From Chlorops oryzae (lineage: Eukaryota; Arthropoda; Insecta; Diptera; Chloropidae): a DNA stretch of 64,000 nucleotides. Numbering within the stretch: the first letter of the stretch is position 1; each line of letters starts with the position of its first letter. The notes below the pieces were generated by a model. It was not told where the DNA came from and did no database searches. It worked only from the letters and a program-made list of their open reading frames with translations. The stretch lies in NCBI GenBank assembly GCA_020466095.1, contig CM035806.1, forward strand, positions 131,884,422 through 131,948,421. Reading direction: 5' to 3'. This document shows positions 35,311 to 47,503 of the stretch, in pieces. A program made the position numbers and the translations under genes.

Positions 35311-35348
35311 AAATGATGATGAGTCTTTGAACTACTTTGTTATTTATA
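35311..35348 (-). promoter_or_regulatory. Core promoter of gene 3 (TATA box plus initiator)
   Basis: On the minus strand TATAAATA starts at 35348 and the initiator TCATTT has its A at 35314, 34 bases downstream. The same TATAAAT heptamer is used by gene 1. No ATG occurs from 35314 to 35166, so scanning would reach 35165 first. Confidence 0.55.
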
Positions 35349-36346
35349 TGCCGAAGACGAACGGCAGCTAAAACAGCAATGGCAACTCCAGCAGCACCAG
35401 CAGCGGTGGCGGCAGCCAACAATCGGATTCGTTGGCCGCCAAAATTTCAAAAAATAAAAAATAAAAATATAATAATAATAAAAAAATCAAATTCGAATCG
35501 AAAATCGTATCAACCGGTAAAGACAAACACCAAAAACTCATTGTTGCTACTCTTTTCGTTGTTGTTGCTTCTGTTGTTGTCATTAACTCTGTGTGGTCAT
35601 TGTTGTGACGTTGTGGTAATGCTTTGTTATTGTTGAAGAATGCTGTTGAGGTAGCTAGGCTTTGGTGTCCGCATGAGAAGCTATCAACACACACACACAC
35701 ATACGGACACACACACAGATATAACAGTTCATTCGTTTCTGTCGCGTGTTAATTGTGCATTTATTTGTCAGTTCCATTAATGAAAATTAGCAAAATGTAC
35801 GACTTCCTAGCATTTTCGAATCTAGTGAATCCCGACAAAAGCGATCCCGATACATTCAATTCCAGAAAAGAATTCCTCATTTATGAACACATTTGCCATG
35901 CATTTCCGGCGTGATAATTTTATTCGACGGTGACCGCAATAGAGAAAGAAAAAAATATTGAGATAACAGATCTGAGCTCTAACTTAACCTCAGATCCTAT
36001 AAGTCGTAAATTTTATGATGGAAAAAATCATTCAATCCCTTGAGGTCGTATTGACGTCTAAACTTGCCTCCATCGCGTGGTCCCAGTTGAGTTAATTGCA
36101 TATATATTTTTGGCTTTAAAACTGTTGGGTCTTATAAGAAATAAGGCCAAGAACGCCCCAGTTGGGAATGTCAAGAAGAAAATCAGGTTAGAGATGAGAC
36201 GTCTGGTAGACCACACGTCTGTTGTATTGTTAAAATTAGACCACGTCAGCTGCAGAGGATTAAAGCCATAAAACTATGACATCAATTTCGAAAAAACAAG
36301 TTTAGAAGTATGTTTATGAAAGTCATACAGTGATGGGTAAGACCTT
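35349..36346. other. Upstream region of gene 3
   Basis: GCAGCACCAGCAGC-type and GTTGTTGTT low-complexity runs at 35380-35620 and an (AC)n run at 35688-35715. No gene recognised. Confidence 0.45.
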
Positions 36347-36519
36347 CCCAGCAGAGTATTATGTCGGGAGTGAACAAGTCCGCGTGTTGTTCAGAGCGGA
36401 CGCCTCGGTGAAATGGTAAGGAAGACGGTGTCAGCGAGGTGGAACGGAAAATGCATGACCGATTGTTATTTCCATGTTGAAATCGTGTTGCTTCAATCTC
36501 ATTAGATGCGTGAGGAGGT

Positions 36520-36600
36520 TATTTGCGAGAAGTAGCGTATGGTATGCATACTGGCCTCATAATACGAAGATAGCAGGTTCGATCCCTGACCGTGGCAAAT
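36520..36600 (+). repeat. tRNA-like module resembling tRNA-Met(CAU)
   Basis: A-box-like TAGCGTATGGTATGC, anticodon-loop-like CCTCATAATAC and a good B box (AGGTTCGATCCCTG) are in tRNA order. Acceptor pairing is not convincing at canonical spacing, so a functional tRNA is unlikely. Confidence 0.5.
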
Positions 36601-36695
36601 AATAATTGGGGAAAACATTTTTACACGAAATCGGAAGACACGAAAAAACGCGATGAGGAATCGTCTCTCGAAAGTAGAGTTACCGTCCTGAACTC

Positions 36696-36698
<3 letters not shown>

Positions 36699-36757
<59 letters not shown>

Positions 36758-36765
36758 AAGAGAGA

Positions 36766-36859
<94 letters not shown>

Positions 36860-36950
36860 AGAGAGACAGAGAGACAGAGAGACAGAGAGACAGAGAGACA
36901 GAGAGACAGAGAGACAGAGAGACAGAGAGAGACAGAGAGGGAGGGAGAGA
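36699..36950 (+). repeat. (GA)n / GACAGA microsatellite
   Basis: About 250 bases of GA with interspersed GACAGA units, becoming regular GACAGA at the end. A shorter GA run is at 37141-37189. Open frames through it are artefacts. Confidence 0.95.
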
Positions 36951-37140
36951 CTGCCTATTATTCCATCTTCTTGGGAGCAGTAATATACTAGTACGGTTAG
37001 TCACCATGAGTAGCACAATGGCACGTCACTTATTCCAGGGGCGACCTACTGGAAAAAAGATATCTAGAAAAATTCGAAATACACGAAAAAACGCGATCAG
37101 GAATCGCCTCTCGAAAGTAGAGTTTCCTTTCTGAACTCAG

Positions 37141-37193
<53 letters not shown>

Positions 37194-37414
37194 CAAACGG
37201 GTTCTAAAAATAGACAACGAGACAGCAAAAAAAAAACATGCAGCTCTCAAATACTTTTTTCGCTGCAAAGGACTTTCTCGCGCCGCCCCGATGAACTTGT
37301 CCCGCGTGAAGCGCAATGCCATTCGTGTAGAAATTTCACCGCGCGACTCCTTTACAAAGGCTCCTTCTTCACGCGGATTTTGCCGCGGATATCCGCCTCA
37401 CATTTTCTGCTGGG

Positions 37415-38361
37415 TTAGAACCAGCGGCTGATATGCAAGAGATGGTTTTGTGGTACTGAAACAACAAAGAACGACAAAGGACCATTTGAGAATAGTTACG
37501 ATATACAATTTCACATTGCCTTCAAACTCACCGTCGAAATTATTTTCTCCATGCCCACAATTCTTGAAGAGAGAGAAACCATTCGAAAGAATTTTTTCCG
37601 AACAATTTTTTCTTGCTGCCAAATCTATATGGAAAAAGTTTCGGTTTGAAAGCGCAGGAAAAACTTTAACTATCTCTCTCTTTTTCTCTTGCCGGGCTGT
37701 ATCCGCCTTCAAAGGATACATCGCTCACCATGATTGACATAAAAAACTATAAGATATGATCCTAAAAAAAATTTCATAGAATATCTGTCCTTTCTCCTCC
37801 GTGCGCACAATTTCTAAAAGAATTCACAAAAGGGCATGAAAGAATTTGGCGTTATGATTTCTAGTTTATCTAATTGAATTCCGTTTCAAGTGCTCATAAA
37901 CTGAAGTTGTGTTAGTAGTTGAATTCGTACTTCATGTAGAACATTCATTGAGATCTCGTCTTCTGAAGTTGCGATGATGATTTTTTATTTTTTAATTTTC
38001 TTATTTTTAATTATAGTCTTTTGTTTCTTTTCCACTGAAAGGGTCCAAATAATTAATTAATTTAGCACGTACTGAGGAGACGTAAGAGCTTAAGCAGATC
38101 AAACGACCAAAGAGGCCAACAACAATATTAACTTCAGCATAGATAAAAAAAAAACAAACAAAAATCTGTTGAGGTGGAAGCCATAAAATATGCGCTCATC
38201 TTCATTTATTTTACGGTAATTGAAATTGTTGATTGGATTTTTACGGCAACGCTTCATCGAAGCTCATCGAAATGCTGATGAATCGGTCTTCATCACCAAA
38301 TGCCGTTGTCGCTGCAATCGTAACGCGTGGCTGTATTTCCGATCACGTTCGCTACTATTTT
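37415..38361. other. Intergenic
   Basis: Nothing recognised. Confidence 0.45.
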
Positions 38362-39244
38362 TATACCCGACACACTCTGTGTCGAGCGTGGATATTGCGT
38401 TTGTGTGGTTGTGTGTAACACCCAGAACCAGTCGAGATAGACCATACAAAATACATAAATATAGAAATGATCAGCGTCACCAGGAGATTCGATTCAGATT
38501 TCGATGTCCGTCTGTCTGTCTATCTGTTTTTATAAAGTTTTCTTATCGAAGCAATTGAGCTATCTTGACGAAATTTGGTATGCGTGCTCACGGGGACATG
38601 AGTAAGAACAAGTTCGAGAATGGACCCGATCGGACCATTTTTAGGGGTACCTCCACTTAGGGTCTGTTACGAAAAGCACAAAAACTGCTCTAAAATCGAA
38701 GTTTTTCAATATATTTTGATGAAATTTGGTATTTGAACATGTTTAAAGGCAAGTACTGTGATTGTAAAAAAATTTGAAAAGTGGGCGTGGCAGAAGGGCG
38801 TTATTAGAAAATTGTCTCCTACACCCGAAATTCAAATGGGCACTTATGCTTCCTTTGTAGCCATAAACATCCTCCCAAAACATTTTCTTCATCGCTCCAT
38901 AACTAGGGCTACCTCCAGTGCTAGGGTCCGTCGCAAAAATCTCAAAGCTGCCCCAAAGTCGGACTTTTTTGGAATATTTCAATGAAACTTAGAATTTGAG
39001 CGTATATTTTAGCCTCGGATTAGAATTGAAAAAATTTGAAAAGTGGGCGTGTCAAAGGGGCGGTTTTCATAAAGAAATTTAACAAAAGGCTGTATACGGG
39101 GCCCCTAATGGCCTTAAAAACCTCTTGAATATTGTTTCTTAGTGGTATTGTTTTTTGGGCGTGGTTTAAAGATTATTTAAACAAGTGTTTCTGTGTCGGG
39201 TATTTTATTGTCAGGCTCGCCTGACTATAACACCCTTACTTGTT
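38362..39244 (+). mobile_element. DINE-1-like Helentron, family B, near full length
   Basis: Head TATACCCGACACACTCTGTG, then TAACACCCAGAACCAGTCGA, GTCCGTCTGTCTGTC protosatellite (about 38504), CTCCACTTAGGGTCTGTTAC, two GTGGGCGTG blocks, inverted subterminal GTGTCGGGTATTTTATTG, perfect hairpin GTCAGGC/GCCTGAC, and end CTTACTTGTT. 883 bases; the best reference copy in the window. Confidence 0.88.
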
Positions 39245-40679
39245 ATTATTTCTTTATTTTTTTCTTTGAAAATTTCGGTCGATTTACATATTTTGCTCTT
39301 TACTCTTCTGTTTGTTCACTTGTTTGGGTCGAATTTCAAGTTCAAGCTCAAGCTTGTTCCACTGAAGATCTTTTGAATTGTCTTTAAGTGCTTTTGATTG
39401 ATTCTTGAAGCAAAAGTTAGACTTCAATTTCAATCATCAAACAGAACTGTGATTATTTTGTCGATTTCCCCTGCCGATTCATAACAATGGACGAAATGAC
39501 GAAAATGATAAATTATATTAAAAAAAATATAAAATTAAAATAAATTGGATTTGTTCTTTTCAAATATTCAGATATGTATTTATCGTCATTCCAAAATATT
39601 TGAAGCTAAGTCAACCTCTCTTTCGTTGTAGTATTGTCTTTACGATTTTCTATGTTTATACCTGTCTCTAATGAGGAAGAGCTGTGCGGATCTTGATGTC
39701 GCTCAAACTAAGATCCGTAGGTGTAAATATGTGCAGCGCAGGCCCTTCCTATCGGACAGTTTTCCGGTGCGATCTTGCTTTTTCTGGCTGCCAATATAAA
39801 CTCATCCTTTGAATTTCTGGTAACCCTCTCTCGAAGGTATTGCCGAATTTTTGCTTATGCTGTTATAATGATGGTGGTCTTGGAGAGCTTGTGCTAGCAT
39901 GGCTGTGCAGGAAATGATTAAGATACTAGGGTGCAGTTTCTATTTAGAAGAAGTAACTTATAAAGACGAAGAATTCTTTAAGCTTCCTTCATATCCTGCG
40001 ACAGATTAATACATAATATAAACCCATGGTGCTATGGAGTAAAAAAAAATTTTTTTTTAACTTTCCAGTGTTGGCTTTGACAGCTCCTACTCAAACGTTT
40101 ATGACCATTTAAAAAAGAAACTTTTATGTATTATGTGTAACTCAAATTGAAGACAAACTCTAAAGAAGGGATCTAAGGCTTCAGATTGCGAACACAATGT
40201 ACGCGTATGTATGTCATGGCCAGGGGTTGCTTCTAAGCGAAAATCAGTCTGGTCTGCCCACTGTCACGGCCTAAAATTCTGATGAATATTAATGGCTTTT
40301 AACGTACTAACTTTGAGCTCACTTAGTTAAAGCTACATATGCCCAAAGTCTGTTGTTACCGACTTCAAAATGATAGATATATTAAACGACGTAAACGAAT
40401 TGCCGATACCTCGACTGACGACTTTAATTAATGATAGGGGCACAAAATACAATTTTTTTGAATGAATAAACCTCATAATTAATAATTTATCGTGAGTCGA
40501 AACAACAAACAAAGATTTGAAAGCTACCCTAGAGCATAAAACGAACCATAATTTGAAGCAACAATAACAGCATGCCTACCTTTACTTAACACCAGACTCT
40601 ATTATCAAATTTTGGGCCTCTTTTTGTCGTCGAATCCGCTTTGAGAAAACTTCTTAAAACCGATTTGAGAAAAAATAAT
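39245..40679. other. Intergenic
   Basis: A heavily diverged Helentron-like stretch may lie near 40240-40370 (TCTGCCCACTGTCACGGCC). No gene recognised. Confidence 0.4.
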
Positions 40680-40893
40680 CCCAGCAAACATTCTGAGTCC
40701 TAAAAGACTGATATATTAATCCGTATAGGAGTCGGAGCCCTCATAATGAACTCTTTTAAGACTCTTAAAGAGCGTGTTTCCATTCTTGCGAACGTCGTCT
40801 TATATGATTTCGAAGTCATATAACGAAGGGAAACATTTTGGAGTCATATATGACTCTTTCTGCTCTCATATCTGACTCTTATTTCCTTCTTAA

Positions 40894-41141
40894 TGGGCTC
40901 TACGCAGATATGCAGGAAGTAAATTTCCTATACTAAACACATGCAAAAAAAAAAAACCAAGAAGTACTTTGTGTTACTTCTGATACTTCAACGAATACGC
41001 AGAATAAAAGCAATCGAACATGCAGGGTTGCATTGAAATCATACATTTTCTATATTTCTGTCTACCTGTCATCGAAATATCAACTCTGATTTCCTTTCTT
41101 CACAAGAACGAGCTCTATACTGCATATCTGCGTAGATCCCA
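40894..41141. mobile_element. 248-base MITE with TTAA target duplication, copy 1
   Basis: TIRs TGGGCTCTACGCAGATATG and CATATCTGCGTAGATCCCA, flanked by TTAA (40890-40893, 41142-41145). Nested in the ACTCATAT element. TTAA duplication suggests piggyBac-type mobilisation. Confidence 0.8.
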
Positions 41142-41439
41142 TTAATATGAGCCATATATGACTCTTATCGCACTCATATCTGACTCTTTTTTCCGCTCAA
41201 ATAACAGCTATATATAACTCTTTCCACACTCATATTTGACTCTTTTTTCCGATCATATAAGAGCCATATATGACTTCTATCGCACTCATATTTATGAGTT
41301 TAAAAAGACTCAAAAATTTTGAGTGATATTTATAATCGTATGCTGTAAAAAAATTTATTGATTAATGCGAACACATTTCTCGATTTTTACTTTTTTATAA
41401 TTTCAAATATTTTTTTCAACGTTCATATCTCTCCCTGTG

Positions 41440-41515
41440 TGGGGTTTGAGAACCTCGGAACTCTCGCTTTCTAGTCATGTGCTTACCCATGACACCGTGT
41501 TAGCTAAAAGGAAAG
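41440..41515 (-). repeat. tRNA-like module
   Basis: Minus strand: A-box-like TAGCTAACACGGTGTCATGGG and B-box-like GAGGTTCTCAAACCCC. Degenerate; not a functional tRNA. Confidence 0.4.
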
Positions 41516-41884
41516 TCAGGGATTTTTTTCGTTTATACCTAAGTTTAAAATCAAATTAAAATTTTTTATATTTTTTCATATTTTCGATATATTTCTGATT
41601 CATATAGGACTCATAAATTTGAGCCTCATATTTTCGACATATTCATGACTCATATACGTCTCTGAAATATGAGCCTCTTATTTTAGACATAATCTGAGTT
41701 ATTTCGGTATCATATATATGAGGCTCTTATTTTCTTTATATTTTTGACTCATTTCCGACTCATATTTCGGAGCACTCAGAAAATGTTTGCTGGGGTATTA
41801 TTTTAACGGTTATGTTTAGGTTTATCTATGTGTATAGGTATTCATTTTTAAGTTTGTGTCTATACATAGTTACGTTAACATTTA

Positions 41885-42133
41885 CTTTGAGGTTTAAGTT
41901 TAAGTTTAAATTGAATTTTAGGTTAAAGTTTATGTTTACTTATAATTTTAAGTTTAAGTTTAAGTTTTGTTTAGGTTTCAGTTTAAGTTTAAGCTTACGT
42001 TTAGATTTAAGTTTACGATTACGTTTAAGTTTGAGTTTAATTTTTAGTTTAAGTTTAAGTTTGAGTTTAAGTTTAAGTCTTAGTTTAAGTTCATATTTAC
42101 GTTAGCGTTTGCGTTTACGTTTACGTTTAATTT
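41885..42133 (+). repeat. Imperfect (GTTTAA)n hexamer array
   Basis: GTTTAAGTTTAA runs with GTTTAC and GTTTGA variants over about 250 bases. The hexamer periodicity gives alternating two-residue open frames that are not genes. Confidence 0.85.
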
Positions 42134-43320
42134 ATCGTTTTTGTTTTTGCTTTTATGCCAAAGAGAATTGCTTTTCTTCCGAAAATTTAAGATTCATTCC
42201 TCCGCAGACCATAATGATTAATCACAACCTTTTGAAGTAGAACACATAACTCGAAACGAGTTTTATCGATAATCGCATCATCATTTGGTGCCATTAAATA
42301 TGTCTATTGAATTAAAGAGAATCTCTTAAATTTGCATAAGACATCTGTTTGTATCACATGAGATATTGAGAACTAAGAAATTCAACCGATAAACTGAAAG
42401 GACTTCTTGTTCTTGTGATCAATTAAATCATCGCCTACAGTTACAGCCAGGAATTTTGATCAACGGCAACAATTTGACATAAAAAAAATTTAGCTCAGTT
42501 TTGTTCAAAGCTCTATTGACGGTATGGTTAATACAGGGGATCGTATATTTCTGGAAAATTTCCGGAGTCTCCCAACCCTCCAATCCTGTGAATGCGCTTT
42601 AATCGATGTTTGTAGGCACGTACGCAAACCAAAAAATTGCAATTCGAGTTATATTTTTTCTATAAATAAAGACAAAGTAACATAAAGATATACGACATTC
42701 GAAAATTGCTTTTTTCTTCAGTTTAAGATTGACGGAAACAAGTCTAGAAAAAATTGTAGACTCTTTACCCTCGGCCTACATTGAAAAATGACAGCACGAA
42801 AATATAACGAAGTGCGGAAGCGAAACTAGCAAATATACATATTTATATAAATCTCTTGGTAACGCGGCAATCGAAAAATGGCGGAGGATGTGTCTTTGGA
42901 GCTTCAAAAGCTCCTTGAATCGGCACACAAATCAAGGGCATAAAATCCAGAAGTGCCTCGAATTAATTTCGTGCTATTCTTACAGATATTCTCAAATTGG
43001 TATCGCCAGCTCCGAGTTGCGCAATACAGAAATTCTTCGCTTTGAGAGTATCTAAAAATCGGGCTCTAATCATTTAATACTTCAACCGGAGGGTGCTTGA
43101 GAAAAAAACATAATTGCTTGATAATTAAACTCTTAGTCAGAGAGGTCGAATATTATTCTTAGAAACGCACTTCTATGTTTTCGAAAGCGGATTTTCTTGC
43201 CATTTATCTCACATATAGACGAATTCAACACAAAAGGAGTTGAGGCTATCATTTTCAAACGGAATTCATCGTTACAAAGGTTAGCAAATTAGCGTTTCTA
43301 TCAAATAAATTTTTATTATA
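42134..43320. other. Intergenic
   Basis: Nothing recognised. Confidence 0.45.
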
Positions 43321-43940
43321 GGGGTCTTCCCTTAAACGAGAAAAGATCGCAAAAGCGAAAAAATTTTAAATTTGTCATACAAAACTTCGTTCAATAATTT
43401 GTAAGCCTTCTTGATTTACGAGTTTTCGAAGTTTTCGAGGCAAATACACGTTTAATATGACTTCCAGACTGTCAACTTAAAATCCGAATTTAGCTCCTTA
43501 AAGCCGGGAAGTCGCATACACCGTTTTCGGCCACGAAAACTAAAACGAAAACTGAAAATCGTTGTTGTTCGTCACTGTTTCGTTCCTGAGTTAGTTTTCG
43601 TTTCGTTAGAAGCGCAGCGACATAAATCAGAAACCGAAATAACCGATTTTTAGCTGTCATATCATATTGAAGTGAAATATAGTGCCTCGAAATTTATTGA
43701 TATAAAATCAAAGAAAATTTTATTTTCATTTGTCATAAAAACTACAACGAAATTAAATTGAAATTAAATAAATGAAACTGACTGTCAAAATATACATATT
43801 TCGTTGCTATAGCTCCGAAAAGAACCTACTTGAAGTTGTTTTCATTCCGTCGTCAAACGGCGGTTTTTTCGTTGCTAATCGGCGCTGTTTCGATTCTGAA
43901 TTTCGCCGCTACTTTCTGTAACCATATAAGGGAAGACCCC
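43321..43940. mobile_element. 620-base TIR element
   Basis: Ends GGGGTCTTCCCTTA (43321) and TAAGGGAAGACCCC (ending 43940), with TTATA on both sides (43316-43320, 43941-43945). Non-coding. Confidence 0.65.
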
Positions 43941-43945
43941 TTATA

Positions 43946-46299
43946 TATTTTGTTAGAGCAAACAGTTTTTGAGATATTTAAGCCCAAAATCCAATATTGC
44001 GAGAGCCGGATGCTGTGAGGGAATCCATTGCGACAAACAAATATGCACCCCCAAATATTTATACCGCAACAACCGTTCTTCGAGTAAAATTTAATTTTTT
44101 TGAAATCTATAAATTGATAACATAAATGCAAAGAAAAAAAAAAAATTAATAAAAAAATATAGCTACGTCTTGTTGAACACGAAAACACGTACAAAATAAA
44201 TGACGTCAACAAAATTTATTAACGTACTTAATCTCTAATTGACCAACCGCAACTATCCGTTAAGGTACGTTTTCACTAGTTACACCTTTACAGTTATCTC
44301 CATTGCGGTGGAGCCACTGTCTAAATTCGCTTACTGCACACCTTTAGGCAGCAGTCCACTAAAGATTTTATGCGGTAGGATTCCAAAAGAAAACTGTAGG
44401 TAGATTTCAGTAAAATTCGGTAGCTTTTAATATTGACTATATTTATATATATGTATATTTATAATCTACTTGAAGGTTACGGCTCGCTTGTCACGATTCT
44501 CGTCAATGTTCTCCTCACGATCTCCTTTCTAAATTCCAAAACTTTCGTTAAAACTTTTGATTTTGAAGAATATTGGCTGGTACAAATAATTAATTTGGAC
44601 TGTGGAAATGTAGGTATATTTTGAGGCCCTGTGAGGTAGAATGTCAAATGGGGAAAATACACGGTGCAAGTGGCCCCACTGATTGGCAGCACTCTTTCTC
44701 GCTCCCCCTCTCTGCGCTCAGAAGTTATAGGACTTTTCCATTTCCGTTCACTTGTGAACGCAGCTTCAAATCAGCTCGACGCGGTAAGAAATTTCATTAC
44801 AAAAATTTTTAAACTTTGTTGGCACTTGGAGAAAAGTTATTTTCTTCCGAAAAAAAAATCAAAAATTAGAAAATTCAACCAACCCCGTAAAGTCCAAATA
44901 ATCGCGAGATCAAATTCAAATTGCCCTTGATTCGGAAAATTCGAGTCCTTTCGAAAAGAAGAAAAGAACAGTGGCTTACACGCGGATCATCCGATCTGAC
45001 GCTGATCCACCTCTCATCTGATATTTGAGTAGCCATCCGACCACCAAACCAGGTAAAGAAGGAGTCCCTGCATTGATTAACCCGGTTTAACAATTTCCAT
45101 AATTAATTTCAAATTTAAAGTCAAATTCCGATCCGGTGGTACTCATGTGCGCAGACAGACGAGGGTTCATTGCATGATGGAACCCCTCCCCCCTTTAACC
45201 ATTACGAAGATCGTAGATCCAGAAGAGCATCTGAAATCCTCGCTAACCCTAAATACGCATACGACCCCTTGAGGTAAGCAGCTTGAGAAGAAATACATGC
45301 TCATGTCTGAGAATTCTTTCTGGTATAGAGTCCACAGGAGGGAGCCATCTAGGTTTCTCCAAATACAAACCTACAAAAGCAAAGGTGCATAGGTGACGGT
45401 AATTTCGTCTACAACAACCACATAAGCATTGCCACCTCTTCCAGCCATCAGTCTCGCCATGAAGCTTCATCTTCGGCGATACAAAAATGGAAATAACCAA
45501 GGGTTATTATTAACCAGGCTTTAAAAAACCGGCCCTTAGTCTTACTGAATATACTTAAAAAATTTCATAAGGCACGAGAATTAAATAAATGTGCTCAATA
45601 AGTAAAAGTTTGCTGAAAATCAATATATATCTCCTCTCTCTCGCGCTCACGTTTCCTTTCCTTCGTAATTATTAACCCTTTCAGCCCCGAATTTTAACCT
45701 GCTGTCTAATACCATTATTTTCGACTCAAAACGAAAGGTGATGGTGAGTTGTTGAACCAGGCGAAGCTTTGAGTTGTTTTGATCCATCATATTGGTGCTG
45801 AAATAAATTATCTCCAAACAGAAAAAGGCCTATAACTTTTGGAACAACCAACAAAATTACAAAAATTTTCTTTTTTCTCATTTTTTGTTATATTTGCGCT
45901 TCAAGTCCGCAAAAATTAATAGTAATCAAAATTATTTTTAATCAAAATAACCAATTACTATAAAGTCATTACCTTTGAAAAAATTTTAAATTTAATTTTT
46001 ACTGTCCATTCGAAAATTCGAATAAAAGGTTTTCTTTGAAAATTGAACGTATTCTTTTCTTAGACAATTAGTCGACCGCACTTTATTAAAATCAAAAAAT
46101 TTTTCTGCATCACATAGGCGTAACTGCAAAAAGAAGGAGGACGTTCGAATGGTGCTTATATGCAACATTGGGGTCGAAAGGGTTAAGAATGTGTTTGGCA
46201 ATAAATTTGTACAAGCAGTTTAATAATTTTGAAAATAAGACGTATACGAAATGTAAGTGCTTACTTAATTTTTAAATGACATTGCTCATACGTTGGGCA
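43946..46299. other. Intergenic
   Basis: About 2.3 kb without a convincing frame, repeat or transposon end. The open frame at 45249-45500 (-) has no recognisable motif. Confidence 0.4.
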
Positions 46300-46303
46300 T
46301 TAA

Positions 46304-46970
46304 CCCTAGTCCTTATAACCGGGTACAGGTGTGGCCAGTGGGAACTTTGGAGTGTTGTACCTCCTAAACCATTTATTGTAATTTTATAAAACTCCGGATC
46401 TAGGAAGATTACGGTAATCCGCGTTGACTGCCACCTCAACTGATGTACTGGGTCAAGGCACTGAGGAGCTATGATCCTCCAAAGTCTTTACCCCCATAAA
46501 CGTATATCCAAGTACAGGTGTGGCCACTATCTTTTAGTGCAATTTTATAAGTTTTCTACATAAATAAAAACAATTGTTTTTTGCTATAAGATAATGTAAA
46601 TGTATGTTTTTATTTATATATATTATTTTTTATAACTTAAATTATTTATTTTATTTCTTTATTGTTGCAAATTTCACATACAAACAAAGTGCTTGAATGC
46701 TGCAAACAAATTGGCCGTTTACATGAGTAACGTTTACATGTAAAGAGTGCGTCTTCTGCGCTCATTTTTCGCTCTCGAAAAGTGGTTTTTAATTGCTGTT
46801 CTGCCACGGAACTGGACGAAGTTTACTTACACGTAGCTGAATATATCGACAGGTATTGAAATCCTGAAGAAATAACCACGAAATATAAATAAATTGCAAA
46901 AAATTCCTACTGGCCACACCTGTACTTGGTTATACGTTCTCGTAGTAAAAGCTGGTTATAAGGACTAGGG
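46304..46970. mobile_element. 667-base piggyBac-like MITE with TTAA duplication
   Basis: TIR CCCTAGTCCTTATAACC (46304) and its inverse ending 46970, flanked by TTAA (46300-46303, 46971-46974). CCCTAG after TTAA is the classic piggyBac-type end. Inside, TACAGGTGTGGCCA occurs at 46323 and 46513 and inverted at about 46910-46924, an inner inverted repeat. Confidence 0.82.
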
Positions 46971-47170
46971 TTAAGGCTAAAAAATACTTCTGAAGGTCAT
47001 CTTCATCATCACTTAGGGGCATAAAAATATGTACATGTTGGCCGATTCTCAGACCTACCCGATATGAACAAAAAATTTCAAAAAAATCGGTCGAGCCGTT
47101 TCGGAGGAGTTTGGCATCAAACACCGCGAGAAGAGGATTATGTATTTGAGATTTATCCTACATATGTAGG

Positions 47171-47301
47171 CAGACCTGGACAGTCCAATTACAAAATTTT
47201 TTCAATTACAATTACTTGTAATATTCTTCAATTACCATTACAAGTAATTGTAATTAAGTGTGTAATCAATTACAATTTTGTAATTGGACTGCCCAGGTCT
47301 G
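47171..47301. mobile_element. 131-base MITE with 8-base target duplication
   Basis: TIR CAGACCTGGACAGTCCAATT (47171) with inverse ending CCCAGGTCTG (47301). TATGTAGG is duplicated exactly at 47163-47170 and 47302-47309. The interior is (T)CAATTACAA/TTGTAATTG palindromes. hAT-type by target duplication and CAG start. Confidence 0.87.
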
Positions 47302-47419
47302 TATGTAGGTATATAATTTCTTATGCTCTTTGTCAGTTCTCAATTGCGATTGAGCGGCGAATTAGCGTAGTCTTATCTTAATATCATTCATCGTTCGCGC
47401 GATAATTGAGACGAAATTC

Positions 47420-47503
47420 AGTCGACTCTCGTTAATTCAAACATTCGATAATTCGTAATATTTTAAGAGTCCGTCGAGTTTCGAATTAACGAGAGTCGAC
47501 TTT
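47420..47503. repeat. Short palindrome resembling pogo/Tigger ends
   Basis: GTCGACTCTCGTTAATTC at 47421-47438 is perfectly inverted at 47483-47500. CAGTCGACTCTCG-type ends are typical of pogo-like mariners, by general knowledge. No internal coding sequence. Confidence 0.55.

Larger units (their letters stand above)
36347..37414. mobile_element. CCCAGCAGA-ended segment with tandem duplication and GA arrays
   Basis: CCCAGCAGA (36347) and TCTGCTGGG (ending 37414) are inverted. Inside, a roughly 90-base unit (ACACGAAAAAACGCGAT, then CTCTCGAAAGTAGAGTT) occurs at about 36630-36700 and 37079-37141, each followed by a GA run. A tRNA-like module precedes the first. TIRs are short and no target duplication is clear, so the outer boundaries are tentative. 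Confidence 0.45.
40680..41794. mobile_element. 1.1 kb TIR element with ACTCATAT-rich tandem repeats
   Basis: Ends CCCAGCAAACATT (40680) and AATGTTTGCTGGG (ending 41794). The interior is made of diverged units around CATATATGACTCTT. A TTAA MITE (40894-41141) and a tRNA-like module (about 41440-41515) lie inside it. Confidence 0.65.

Noticed and set aside
36520..36600. Functional tRNA-Met
   Set aside because: Anticodon-loop and B-box look right, but the acceptor and D stems do not pair at canonical positions.
36592..37134. Arg/Glu-rich open frame of 180 codons
   Set aside because: It crosses the GA/GACAGA microsatellite; composition artefact.
40240..40370. Another family A Helentron
   Set aside because: Only a weak CCCACTGTCACGGCC-like block; no head, tail or hairpin could be found.
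41812..42105. 97-codon frame rich in FK and SL dipeptides
   Set aside because: Translation of the GTTTAA hexamer array.
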